Shown here: positions 27,601 through 36,100 of the stretch, one piece after another
Numbering within the stretch: position 1 is the first letter of the stretch
How the letters are laid out: each line of letters begins with the position of its first letter
DNA from: an uncultured Lachnospiraceae bacterium
Lineage (GTDB): Bacteria; Bacillota; Clostridia; Lachnospirales; Lachnospiraceae
Direction: 5' to 3'
Assembly: GCA_946623875.1 (NCBI GenBank)
Contig: CAMORO010000008.1
Coordinates: 1 to 52,378 of the forward strand
Length of the DNA stretch: 52,378 nt
Notes under the pieces: model-generated
Databases searched by the model: none
Told to the model about the DNA's origin: nothing
What the model saw: only the letters and a program-made list of their open reading frames with translations
Position numbers and translations under genes: made by a program

Positions 27601-28366
27601 CTTTCCCGACAGCCTCAGCATACATATACGGACCGTCGGCCTGCGTACACAATTCATATGCTCTTTGTGCGATATCCATCGCTTCACTAATGATATATTT
27701 CGAATTATCTATCAGCTCTTTCACCCATCCGTCTGAAACAGCCGGATCATCTGAGGTTCCTTCATCCTGACCGGTATATACTTCCTCACACTTCTTAAGC
27801 CATTCCTTCGGTTCAGGATAGCTCATCGCAAAATCATACAGCCTGTCTATCATGTCCGCAACCGCATCATCACTCTTTCCGGCCGCAATACATTCCGTCA
27901 TATTAATAAAGCTGTCACTGCCTTCTTCATATGCGGCTTCCAAAACCTCCGTCAAAACATCCTGTTTAAGAAGCTTGCATTCTCCTTCATCCGCAACACG
28001 GAAGCCGGGATCTATACCTATCTCCTGAAAATGATTACGGATCACATTAAGACAGAAGCCGTGAATGGTTGATATCTGCGCATTATGTACAAGGGTGGAC
28101 TGGCGTACAAGATGCCTGTTGAGCGGCTCCACAGCACGCTTCTCATCTATTGCCTTCAGTATCTTCTCACGCATCTGATCAGCTGCCGCCTTGGTAAAGG
28201 TCATGACAAGAAGCCTGTCGATATCGACGGGATCGTTACTGTCAAGCACCCTCCTTATAATACGCTCTACCAGTACGGTAGTCTTACCCGAACCGGCTGC
28301 AGCCGATACCAGAAGGTTCTCATTCCTTGATTCAATTGCCTGTAACTGTTCTTCTGTAAATGCCAT
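24647..28366 (-). CDS. addA: ATP-dependent helicase/nuclease subunit A
   Basis: 1239 residues, normal for AddA. The UvrD-like helicase starts with Walker A AAAGSGKTT (22-30), followed by VDEYQDSNLVQEELL (Walker B/motif II), MVGDVRQSIYSFR and, later, IMTIHKSKGLEFPVCF and VLYVAMTRAKEKL. The C-terminal nuclease domain contains IVDYKTDRVDD, the catalytic Asp-Tyr-Lys signature. With AddB it processes double-strand ends to recombinogenic 3' tails at Chi sites. A hydrophilic low-complexity insert (EEHACEDKGE region) interrupts the middle. The ATG is 2 bases after the stop of a GtrII-like gene and has no clear Shine-Dalgarno, so coupling is possible. addB is not adjacent but about 4.8 kb upstream, which is unusual. 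Confidence 0.97.
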   Translation of the reverse strand: MAFTEEQLQAIESRNENLLVSAAAGSGKTTVLVERIIRRVLDSNDPVDIDRLLVMTFTKAAADQMREKILKAIDEKRAVEPLNRHLVRQSTLVHNAQISTIHGFCLNVIRNHFQEIGIDPGFRVADEGECKLLKQDVLTEVLEAAYEEGSDSFINMTECIAAGKSDDAVADMIDRLYDFAMSYPEPKEWLKKCEEVYTGQDEGTSDDPAVSDGWVKELIDNSKYIISEAMDIAQRAYELCTQADGPYMYAEAVGKDIELLTDMYDNNTYEGLRSSLMREPFPKLGRAKKGGPYVDPDIQDRVKKLREGYKKAVSGLASGEFRLTLEENLERIHACAPVASEIIRLTSEFMDRYALSKRDRLIVDFADLEHMCIDILSAEDGSTAKEYREYFEEIYVDEYQDSNLVQEELLKYIARGNNLFMVGDVRQSIYSFRLARPQLFMEKYNSFSSGSANDGPETGKDVDRNLEPGERTCNRRIDLSTNFRSRASVLTSVNELFAQIMSKEFGGIDYDSAAALHPGAQYPETSDKQEKTELLLVGAQEGIDSRELEAKAIAGRIKELMREQMVCDGEMRHIRYSDIVILLRSAKGWDEKFKKILAAEGIPVHVMSQTGYFSAMEVSVLLDYLAILDNPLQDIKIAAVLHSVFGGFSDEEMAVLRTGYPAGYLYDSLKMAAGGKVVDSVNTEDAQKETGAGTEEHACEDKGELNKKAAQFLGKYNELRAKVRYTGVYELLLEIIDGGYGTYVSAMPDGKRKRANLNMLLKKADDYGKLSYKGLFHFIRYIETLRKYDIDFGEANVLDENDDTVRIMTIHKSKGLEFPVCFVAGIHKKYNLMDVRAAIIPDIDLGIGMEYVDPKLRVRRMTGIKSAVAKKKQYETLAEEERVLYVAMTRAKEKLIMTGVVKDFEDSLKFDAGLGKCCSYLDLILYGLNNAGLKSYMINTVSAVDMVDTAIKETVDLETVKAELFSKLKVQYEAGEKPVYESLRGQDEYTDMLLDRLSFSYPYENEKKQYEKVSVTELKRRSMHEIAEDKEIPAGGLEVDEKALAAAAKGSGYVSDRDEIKPYIPDFIREQDKEIPATLHGTAVHRVFEIWDYSRGTAEEDIRAFLEYVRQQGLMEDDLIDCVKLHEIRGFVNSDLALRMKRADAEGLLYREQPFMFSFDGLLIQGIIDAYFIEDDKIVIVDYKTDRVDDAEELAERYHVQLEYYARALSAMTDREIGELIIYSTRHNRTVNIPWTMGG

Positions 28367-28368
28367 TT

Positions 28369-29985
28369 TCAATACAATGAATATGATTCTATCGAATCAC
28401 TCGCCTTAATAACCACTACATCATCAACGATCGCAACAGATCCCGCATCCGGATAAAGGGGCATTTCCCTGACGGCAGGTTTATCGGAAATGACCTGTAA
28501 TCTTTCTTTTTCCTCGATCACATCCGGTGTGAAACCCAGATAACAGAACCATATCATTACCCTGTTCTTGTAATTGATATTGGTTTCCCATTTGCCACCT
28601 ATATTGAAATGATACTCCATTAACGATCCTGCTTTGTTGGTACTGTCATCAAATTCTCCCAATATTGCAACCGGCATATCCTGATCATACCCGTCAAGAC
28701 TCTTGATCTGTGTCATAAGCGTCTGAAAATATGCCATATCATGATAATGTGTATACTGTAAGCCCTGATAATTGGCGTTTGCATACCAGAAATATATGAT
28801 GATGCACACTCCGACTGCCGCACATGATATGTACGACATTATATTTTTTATCAGTTCACCGAAAATAACAGGAGTTTCAGCAAACTTATCACACAGTACC
28901 ATCGGATAAAGCAGTATAAATACCGCTGCGTAGACCATCAGTGTATATACTGCGCCGTCACCGAATGCCGAAAGGATGAAGATCAAAAATACTGCCACCG
29001 GAAGCATTAGGGTTCCCAAAAGAAACAGTATCCTTGTCTGAATTCTTTTATTCTTATCAGCCATATTGATCAGTGGTACAAGCATCGTTACACAGATAGC
29101 CACTGCATATATAAGCTTTACTGCATAAGAATAATTCAGTTCTAGTATATCCTGCCTTAAAGGCAGCGAAAAATACGCCCTGTAACAGCTTATAACGGAA
29201 TATATCAGTTTCCCGACCGAAAGACTGCCCATGCTTCCCATGCCATGATAATCACTTAATTCTATTCCCAGTATCCGATTTACTGTTACGGTTATGAGCA
29301 TATATAAGATCAGACTGATCAGGATGCAAAAACAGTACATGATCCCCCCGGAGAATATGTTCTTTAATTCTTCTTTATCCTGAAAACATCTGATCAGCGC
29401 ATCGATCAATAATATACTTACAAACACTGCGGCATATGCCTGATATATTCCTGTCGCAAAGCTCATCAATAAAACTGATATGACCACACGGTATATTCGC
29501 CTGCTCCCCACAAAACAGCATTTGACAAGAATATATGAAGCGGCACATGAACACAGCAATGCCAACCCATAGTACTGTGCGGTAAACATAAAAAAATATG
29601 TAGATGTCACTGTAGGGAATACGGCACACATTCCTCCCAGCAGAAAACAAATGACCTTATCCTTTATTTCCAATGCCGCAACGACGAAACAGGCCGAAAC
29701 AGATATCAGGAATAACATGATCAGTCCGTTAACCAGCGGAAAAGAAAACCATCCAAAAAAAAGACCATAAATTCTTGCACTCAGTTCCAGACCCCAACGA
29801 CCGAGTGACAATGTCGCTCCGATCCCTCCGGGAGTCTGTCCGTATTCGTCATAATTGGGTATCTTATTTGTAAACTGATACAAATGTGCGCACAGTCCAC
29901 ACAACAGCGTCCCCAAAAAAGTGATCTTATAACGAATATCCAGTGCTTTATACAGTTTGAATACCTTCTTCTCAATCATTGTCAT
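28369..29985 (-). CDS. GtrII-like glucosyltransferase membrane protein (paralogue)
   Basis: 538 residues. The N-terminal HLYQFTNKIPNYDEYG and SLGRWGLELSARIYG, then about ten membrane helices and a soluble C-terminus ending VAIVDDVVVIKASD, match the build of the protein at 1029-2651 and the GtrII family. These enzymes transfer sugars from polyprenyl phosphate to envelope polymers. The ATG at 29985 has GGGAG six bases upstream, better than the longer alternative. It is transcribed away from the VTC-DUF4956-CotH cassette and its stop is 2 bases from addA. No glycosyltransferase partner is adjacent, so it may borrow a lipid-linked sugar from one of the two GT2 enzymes elsewhere in the window. Confidence 0.7.
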   Translation of the reverse strand: MTMIEKKVFKLYKALDIRYKITFLGTLLCGLCAHLYQFTNKIPNYDEYGQTPGGIGATLSLGRWGLELSARIYGLFFGWFSFPLVNGLIMLFLISVSACFVVAALEIKDKVICFLLGGMCAVFPTVTSTYFFMFTAQYYGLALLCSCAASYILVKCCFVGSRRIYRVVISVLLMSFATGIYQAYAAVFVSILLIDALIRCFQDKEELKNIFSGGIMYCFCILISLILYMLITVTVNRILGIELSDYHGMGSMGSLSVGKLIYSVISCYRAYFSLPLRQDILELNYSYAVKLIYAVAICVTMLVPLINMADKNKRIQTRILFLLGTLMLPVAVFLIFILSAFGDGAVYTLMVYAAVFILLYPMVLCDKFAETPVIFGELIKNIMSYISCAAVGVCIIIYFWYANANYQGLQYTHYHDMAYFQTLMTQIKSLDGYDQDMPVAILGEFDDSTNKAGSLMEYHFNIGGKWETNINYKNRVMIWFCYLGFTPDVIEEKERLQVISDKPAVREMPLYPDAGSVAIVDDVVVIKASDSIESYSLY

Positions 29986-30125
29986 CCACTTCTCCCCTGC
30001 GAAATCATTACTTATCAATATCTTATCATATAACATCCCTATATTTTCGTTAGAATTCTATTCTATCACAGATCATGTCATTATTTAAGATTTTTATAAC
30101 AACCCGGACATCAACCTGAAAGAAC

Positions 30126-30154
30126 TTGAATTATTGTAAAAGAGTGTGTATATT
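30126..30154 (+). promoter_or_regulatory. Candidate promoter of the VTC-DUF4956-CotH cassette
   Basis: TTGAAT (30126-30131), 17 bases, TATATT (30149-30154). The predicted start of transcription is about 30161, at the VTC start codon, which would make the message leaderless. That fits the absence of a ribosome binding site before this ATG. An upstream promoter cannot be excluded. Confidence 0.4.
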
Positions 30155-30161
30155 TGATGAT

Positions 30162-30911
30162 ATGAATGGATACCGCAAGGAACTAAAGTATATAGTTGGC
30201 GATGATGTCCTTATGGATGTACGTAACCGCATAAGCGGAATCATGAAACCGGACAAACATCAGACGGGCGACAGTTATACTATAAGAAGCGTTTATTTTG
30301 ACAGCCCCGATCTGACATGCTTCAGAGAAAACAAAGCCGGAGTTTCACCAAGAAATAAATATCGGATAAGAGCATATGACTGCTGTGAGGATCTTATAAT
30401 TGCCGAGATCAAGACACGGAACGGGGATACTGTAAAAAAACTCAGTACCCGAATCCCCCGGGAACTGTTTGAAGCAATGATATTATATGATCAAAGCAAA
30501 GCCGGGGAGCTTCTGCTTCATGATCTGCATATACATGATGCAGCATATAATAAGGCAGATATTGACGGAAGCACCGAAGAAAACAAAGGCAGAACAGTTC
30601 TTGCCGGGTATCTGTCAAAATTAATGAATGAGCGGTATGCTCCCGCAACGATCGTCTGTTATGAAAGAAGTGCTTTTGTCTACGATATCTGCAACGTACG
30701 TATCACATTTGACAGGAACATCTTTGCCTCAAATGAGTATGAAAGATTCTTCGACAGTAACTTGACCGGACGACCGGCTCTGGATTCGGGACTCCACATA
30801 CTCGAAATTAAATATGATGAATTCCTTCCCGAAGAGATAAAACGTGTCCTCGGAGGAATGAGGCTGACAAGGTGCAGCAATTCCAAATATGTCAAATGCA
30901 TGGAGGTTTAG
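30162..30911 (+). CDS. VTC-domain polyphosphate polymerase-like protein
   Basis: 249 residues, soluble. It spans the VTC fold (CYTH-like tunnel) with the expected basic and acidic pairs: YRKELKYIV at the start, VYFDSPDLTCFRENKAG, KYRIRAYD, IIAEIKTRNG, CYERSAFVY, RITFDRNIF and LEIKYDEFLP. In yeast Vtc4 this domain makes polyphosphate from ATP; bacterial relatives are annotated as polyphosphate polymerase-domain proteins with little direct proof. I chose the ATG at 30162 because the family begins almost at RKELKY. The gene is followed with no gap by DUF4956 and then CotH, a gene association seen repeatedly in bacteria. Cytoplasmic location and envelope partners suggest it feeds or senses a phosphate-rich substrate. 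Confidence 0.85.
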   Translation: MNGYRKELKYIVGDDVLMDVRNRISGIMKPDKHQTGDSYTIRSVYFDSPDLTCFRENKAGVSPRNKYRIRAYDCCEDLIIAEIKTRNGDTVKKLSTRIPRELFEAMILYDQSKAGELLLHDLHIHDAAYNKADIDGSTEENKGRTVLAGYLSKLMNERYAPATIVCYERSAFVYDICNVRITFDRNIFASNEYERFFDSNLTGRPALDSGLHILEIKYDEFLPEEIKRVLGGMRLTRCSNSKYVKCMEV

Positions 30912-31586
30912 ATGAGCTTTAAGGATGTTATCACAAACAGATTCATAACAGGATTTTCAGGCTCCGATATTACAGTAGCGGAAATCGTTCTGACTCTCGG
31001 AATCACATTTGTCATAGCGTTATATTTATTCGTTGTTTACAGATTTATAACTGAAAACGCATTCTATTCCAAGGATTACAATATTACCATGGTTGCTATG
31101 TCGCTTGTTACTGCGGGCATAATCATGGCGATGCAGTCAAGCCTTGTAATATCGCTCGGTATGGTGGGCGCATTATCAATTGTGAGATTCCGTACCGCGA
31201 TCAAGGATCCCATGGATCTTCTCTTCCTGTTTTGGTCGATCGGAACAGGTATCATATGCGGAGCGGGACTGTATAAGGTTGCCGTCGTGGTTGCTGTTTG
31301 TGTTACTTTGGCTATAGCTCTGCTCAGGTTCATACCCGAGAGCAGAACCGGGAACATTTTATTTGTAGGACATCACGGAGATATCTCAACAGAAGACATC
31401 AAAAAGACAGTTGAACCGTTTGGCAGGATAATAAATGTCAGATCAGTAAACGTAACATCTACCGGTACAAATGCCGCGTTCGAGGTAAGGGTCAAAAACG
31501 CAGACGGCATGGTGTCCGCGATCAAAGCTTTATCCGGCGTGGACACGGTTTCACTCGTGGCTCATGACGGGGAATTCAGAGGTTAA
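30912..31586 (+). CDS. DUF4956 family membrane protein
   Basis: 224 residues. Four hydrophobic segments occupy residues 20-140, including ISLGMVGALSIVRFRTAIKDP, which is highly characteristic of DUF4956. The C-terminal ~75 residues form a cytoplasmic alpha/beta (ferredoxin-like) domain. Its ATG directly abuts the VTC stop (TAGATG) and the ribosome binding site GGAGG lies within the end of the VTC gene, so the two are translationally coupled. The function is unknown. Its constant partnership with VTC and CotH suggests a membrane channel or scaffold linking a cytoplasmic phosphate polymer or nucleotide to an extracytoplasmic kinase-like protein; that is inference. Confidence 0.85.
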   Translation: MSFKDVITNRFITGFSGSDITVAEIVLTLGITFVIALYLFVVYRFITENAFYSKDYNITMVAMSLVTAGIIMAMQSSLVISLGMVGALSIVRFRTAIKDPMDLLFLFWSIGTGIICGAGLYKVAVVVAVCVTLAIALLRFIPESRTGNILFVGHHGDISTEDIKKTVEPFGRIINVRSVNVTSTGTNAAFEVRVKNADGMVSAIKALSGVDTVSLVAHDGEFRG

Positions 31587-31589
31587 ACA

Positions 31590-33134
31590 GTGAACAGACG
31601 TATCACTTTGTTATGTATATCTGTTATTATAGGAGCCGCTGCTCTCGCAGGGGCTCTTTTATGCGAGGAGAAGAGCGAAAACAATGTGTACGGACAGACC
31701 GCCGGTTATACGGATGAACAGATTCTCACTTTACCGTATTTTGATCTTCTTGCCATCAGCAGTGAAAATCGCGGGCTGCCCTGTGATGTTGAAAGCTACA
31801 GTCTGGGTGACGGTTATATTCATCTTATACTTCCAAATAGCGTCAATGAAAGAAATGTAACGGTCTGCATCCGGGACATAAACGGTAATCTCCTTGCCAG
31901 ACGTGTTTATGACTTCTCACACAAGGTAATGATCGGACCTTGGGAAGTTCTTCTTGAGCATCACCGTCTCCCGACGGTTTATTATGTTTCTGCTGACCCT
32001 GATGTTTACAATACCATGGTCTCTTCCGAAACAAAGGATATCACTTGCGAGGGCAAACTGTATCTGTGCGGAGGCGACGAAGGTATTTTAAATGCAGGAT
32101 GGATAGGTGCATCACTTCATGGAAGGGGAGCATCAAGCTGGGAAGCATGCAATGATAAAAGGTCATTCAGTTTAAGACTTGATAAATCCATGAATCTTCT
32201 TGGTATGGGCAAGAACAGGAGTTGGAACCTTATCGGGAATGCATTTGATGTTTCACTTTTGCGCAATGTTGTTTTTAATCGCATTTCTGAAGAAGCCGGC
32301 ATAGAATTTCAGCCCAATATGCAGAATGTCAACCTGTACGTTGACGGGAAATACCGGGGTGTATATACACTCACGACCAAAATGACCGTGGATAAAAACA
32401 GAATTGCAATGCGAAACGGTGATATGTTCTTCAGAAAGCAACCGGATGATCCCGTCCAGCCAATACCCTACTCATCTGAAACATGGGAGAATGCCGGAAC
32501 AAATGAACCCGTTGCAGAGCTGATATTTCCTGAAAATGCCGGAGTCGGAGACTTAAAAAAGGCACAGGATGTTTTCCAACAGTTTGTCAATTCGGTTGAA
32601 CATCCGAATTCTTATGATCTGTCAAAAATATGTGATATGAAATCGCTTGCGGCATATTACTGGATACAGGAAGTTTCAATGAACATAGACGCATGGGAGC
32701 GTGGGGTATATATGTTCTACCGTGAAAGCGATGGCCGGATGCATATGGGTCCGGTATGGGATATGGATCTGACTCTTGGTTCGCCTGTACCGAAGTCCGG
32801 AGTTTCATTTGATTCTCCTGAAGGTTGGAAAATTAGATACGTAGGATGGTATCCGCGTTTGTTCCAAAATGAAGAGTTCGCAAACGCGGTACGAGATATG
32901 TATTTTAATGGCGGGATCAGGGAATTATTTCGGGACGGGATAACATATTTTGAATCACAAAAAGAGAGCTTAGGCAACGATGGATATATGAATCACTTAT
33001 TTTACGGACATGCCAATGATTGGAGTCCGGTTCTTGATCACGGTGATTCATATGATGAATATACCGACAATATGATCATGTTTTACAGAGACAGGATCGA
33101 ATGGATAGATTCGGAAATGGAACGAGCAGAGTAA
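31590..33134 (+). CDS. Exported CotH kinase family protein (second copy)
   Basis: 514 residues from a GTG with AGAGG about seven bases upstream. One N-terminal hydrophobic segment (about 6-24) serves as signal or anchor; no lipobox Cys fits. The CotH domain covers about 150-510, with SFSLRLDKSMNLLGMGK (192-208), VDGKYRGVYTLTTK (251-264) and VWDMDLTLG (389-397), the metal-binding motif of this atypical kinase family. The acidic residue that normally follows YxL in the YTLxE motif is replaced by Thr-Thr-Lys here, while the first CotH (11474-13543) keeps YTLVED. It may therefore be altered or regulatory. It lacks the chitobiase-like domain of the first copy. The 3' end meets addB tail to tail with a 9-base gap. 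Confidence 0.87.
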   Translation: MNRRITLLCISVIIGAAALAGALLCEEKSENNVYGQTAGYTDEQILTLPYFDLLAISSENRGLPCDVESYSLGDGYIHLILPNSVNERNVTVCIRDINGNLLARRVYDFSHKVMIGPWEVLLEHHRLPTVYYVSADPDVYNTMVSSETKDITCEGKLYLCGGDEGILNAGWIGASLHGRGASSWEACNDKRSFSLRLDKSMNLLGMGKNRSWNLIGNAFDVSLLRNVVFNRISEEAGIEFQPNMQNVNLYVDGKYRGVYTLTTKMTVDKNRIAMRNGDMFFRKQPDDPVQPIPYSSETWENAGTNEPVAELIFPENAGVGDLKKAQDVFQQFVNSVEHPNSYDLSKICDMKSLAAYYWIQEVSMNIDAWERGVYMFYRESDGRMHMGPVWDMDLTLGSPVPKSGVSFDSPEGWKIRYVGWYPRLFQNEEFANAVRDMYFNGGIRELFRDGITYFESQKESLGNDGYMNHLFYGHANDWSPVLDHGDSYDEYTDNMIMFYRDRIEWIDSEMERAE

Positions 33135-33143
33135 ACGTACAAT

Positions 33144-36100
33144 CTACTTAAAGCCTATCTTATTCCTCATGGCAGAGATCAACTCATCTGTACGTGTTCC
33201 TGCTTCCGCTTCACTGCTTTCTTCAACATTTGAAGTCTCAGTATCCGACATATCCTCAACAACCCCTTCACCCCTGTATCCACAGATACCGGAGTAATCG
33301 CAATAGGCACACGGCGATTTGTCCTTTTCCGATTTCCTGTGCGGCTCGGCCTTGATATTTCCATTAAGGATTTCCGTTCCCATCTCACCGATCTTGTGAT
33401 GTACATATTCGGAAATTATACGGAACTCATCTGTACTCGCCACAGAACTTCCGTTGCCGAAATCCCCATCCTTTTTCAGCGCAACAGGGATAACGGTAGA
33501 TCTGTCGGTAAAGTCACTGTCAATCAGCCTGTAGATCTTCGGATCGCTGTTCACCAGTCCTTTCATCTTAAGCTGCTTAAATATTTCTTCATTTATCTTG
33601 GACTCATCGGGATCATCTCCCGAATCATCCCTGATAACAGGATCATCCACATGATAATAAAATATCCCGGCGGGAACCGAATCATCACCAAGCATTTCCA
33701 TTGCCGCATTTAAATAAACCACGAGCTGAAGATCAATTCCCATGTATACGGCAGAAAGATCAAATCCTTTATTACCCGACTTGTAATCTATGATCTTCAC
33801 ATAAACCGATTCCCCGTCCTTATATGTGTCAAGCCTGTCAATACGTCCGATAAGCCGTATCTTTTCTTCATCAGACACTTCTATGTTAAGGGACTTAAGA
33901 TCGTTGTCCGAATTGAACGCCAATTCGAACGCATCCGGTTCAAAGCTTCCCTTTCCGAGCTGTTCGGTAAGCGTATTTACAGTCCTCCTTGTGATCCTCC
34001 TCATCCGGTTTATCGCATACTGTGTCCTGAACGAACCGTAGATCGCGCTGTAATCCCCTTTTGCTATACATCTCTGTATAGATTCATCTATTAATTCCTC
34101 CCTGTCATTTTCATCAACATTAAGCCAGGAAAGCTTTCTCTCCTTAAGTATCTGCGCATATTCCTTAAGCGTGTCATGGAACACCGAACCCATATCCTTA
34201 GCTTCAAAAGAGAAAAGCTCCCTCTGCTTCAGGGACAGACCGTACTTGAGGAAATGACTGTACGCACATGCCGCATATCTTTCAAGTCTCGTTATTGAGC
34301 ACACCGGCTCACTGCCGTACAATGCCTTTGCCACTGCCCTGCTTATACTGTCATTCCTGTTTATATCCCTGTTCAAAAACGCACCGCGAAGCAATGTACC
34401 AAGCCTGTCCCTGCCTGTCATATCAAGTGCATATACATCAAACAGCTTAATGAATCTGTCATAAGGTTCATCCGTAACACCCGAAACAATATCCCTGACT
34501 TCCGTTGCCAGCCTCTCTTCTGTGCTGCTTAAGTTATATACCCTGTTCGTTGTTCCTTCATCCGGGATTTGAATTCTGATCCCGGGAAACATATGCATTA
34601 CAGTTTTAACAAAGTACGAAGGATTGATCGATTTCCCGTCACCGTCAAGCTTTGAATATGAAATATACAATCTCCGCCTTGGCTTTGTAACCAGCATATA
34701 AAGATACAGTCTTTGTGTATAAGCCTTCATCCTGGCTGTCGGGGCAAGCTGTATCTCTCCCACTTCATTTGCATCCGTGGAACATGCCTGTCCTGCGCAT
34801 CCTGCGGGCATTGAGTCCCCGGAAGGATCCATAAGGAATTCTCTCTCCATATCCGAAATGATTCCGCCGTTTCCGCCGTTCATCGGTATTATTCCATCAT
34901 TTACTCCCATGAAAAACAGGGCCTTGATATCACGCAGTCTTGTTCTTGTTATATCGCCGACCTGCACATAATCATCCGAGGGCGGGATCACACCGGTTCT
35001 TATCTCGGCAAGTCCGGCATCAAGAAGCTGTGCAAATTCTTTAACCGAAATAACCTCTCCCGGCAGGAGTCTCACCATCTTATCAAGCAGATCACATATT
35101 TCCTCATACAGCTTACCGTATTCCCGGGCTCTTACGGCATCACCCTTCCCGGCAAAATCATCACTTAACATCTGCATCTTTTCCTGCAGTCTGTTAACCG
35201 CCATAAAACGGTAAAGTGCCGTTGCCGTTACTCTGACATCAATCCCTTCTTTTGCTTTCCCGTTTTTGCAAAGCTCATCGCAGAACGGGATTAGCGTGTC
35301 CGCAACATGTTTTCTTATATTATTAAGAGCCTCAAGCTCTGTTTCGCTCATTTCTCCCGGCTTCTTTACAAAGGCCGTTTCCCACTGTTTCCGGCCTTTT
35401 ATGCCGAACTTAAGAACATAGTTCTCAAGCCGATCGATCGCTCCATACACACTGTCCGTATCTGCTATATTCTCACCCCGGGCAGTCCCGTTTATATCCC
35501 TCTTTTCATCCAAGCCGTAAACCAGTCCCGACCGTAGATATCTGAATATTGCCTCGTAACTGAAATCATCAATAATTATATCAAGCAGAGCACGTATATA
35601 TTCAACCATGGGATTAAGCAGTATGGGAATTGTCTTATCCACGAATACGGGAATATCATACTTCCCGAAAGCACGTGAACATGCATGCATATAAGTGTCT
35701 ATGTCACCGCTTACCACAGCTATGTCCTTATAATGATATCCTTCCTCTCTTACCAGCTTCTGTATCCTTACTGCCGCTTCGACAGCTTCTTCATCGGGAT
35801 CCGTACCCGTGAAGACACGGATACTTCTGTTACAGGGACCTGTATATATATTCTCATCGATCCTGAACAGATTCCTCTCAAGATGGATAAGCTCATCACT
35901 CCTGTCATCTTCCGGAACGGACCTGCCCTCTTCATCAAACATAAACCTGGCGGGGATAACATCATTTATCACTACATCCGGCTTACGGGCAATCTTCCTC
36001 TCCCTGCACAGCCTGTCCATTGCCTCGATTGTCTTTCTGCTCATATAAAACAGATCTTCACAGCCTTCGTCCGAAGCAGACGAATGCTCACCGGATTTAT

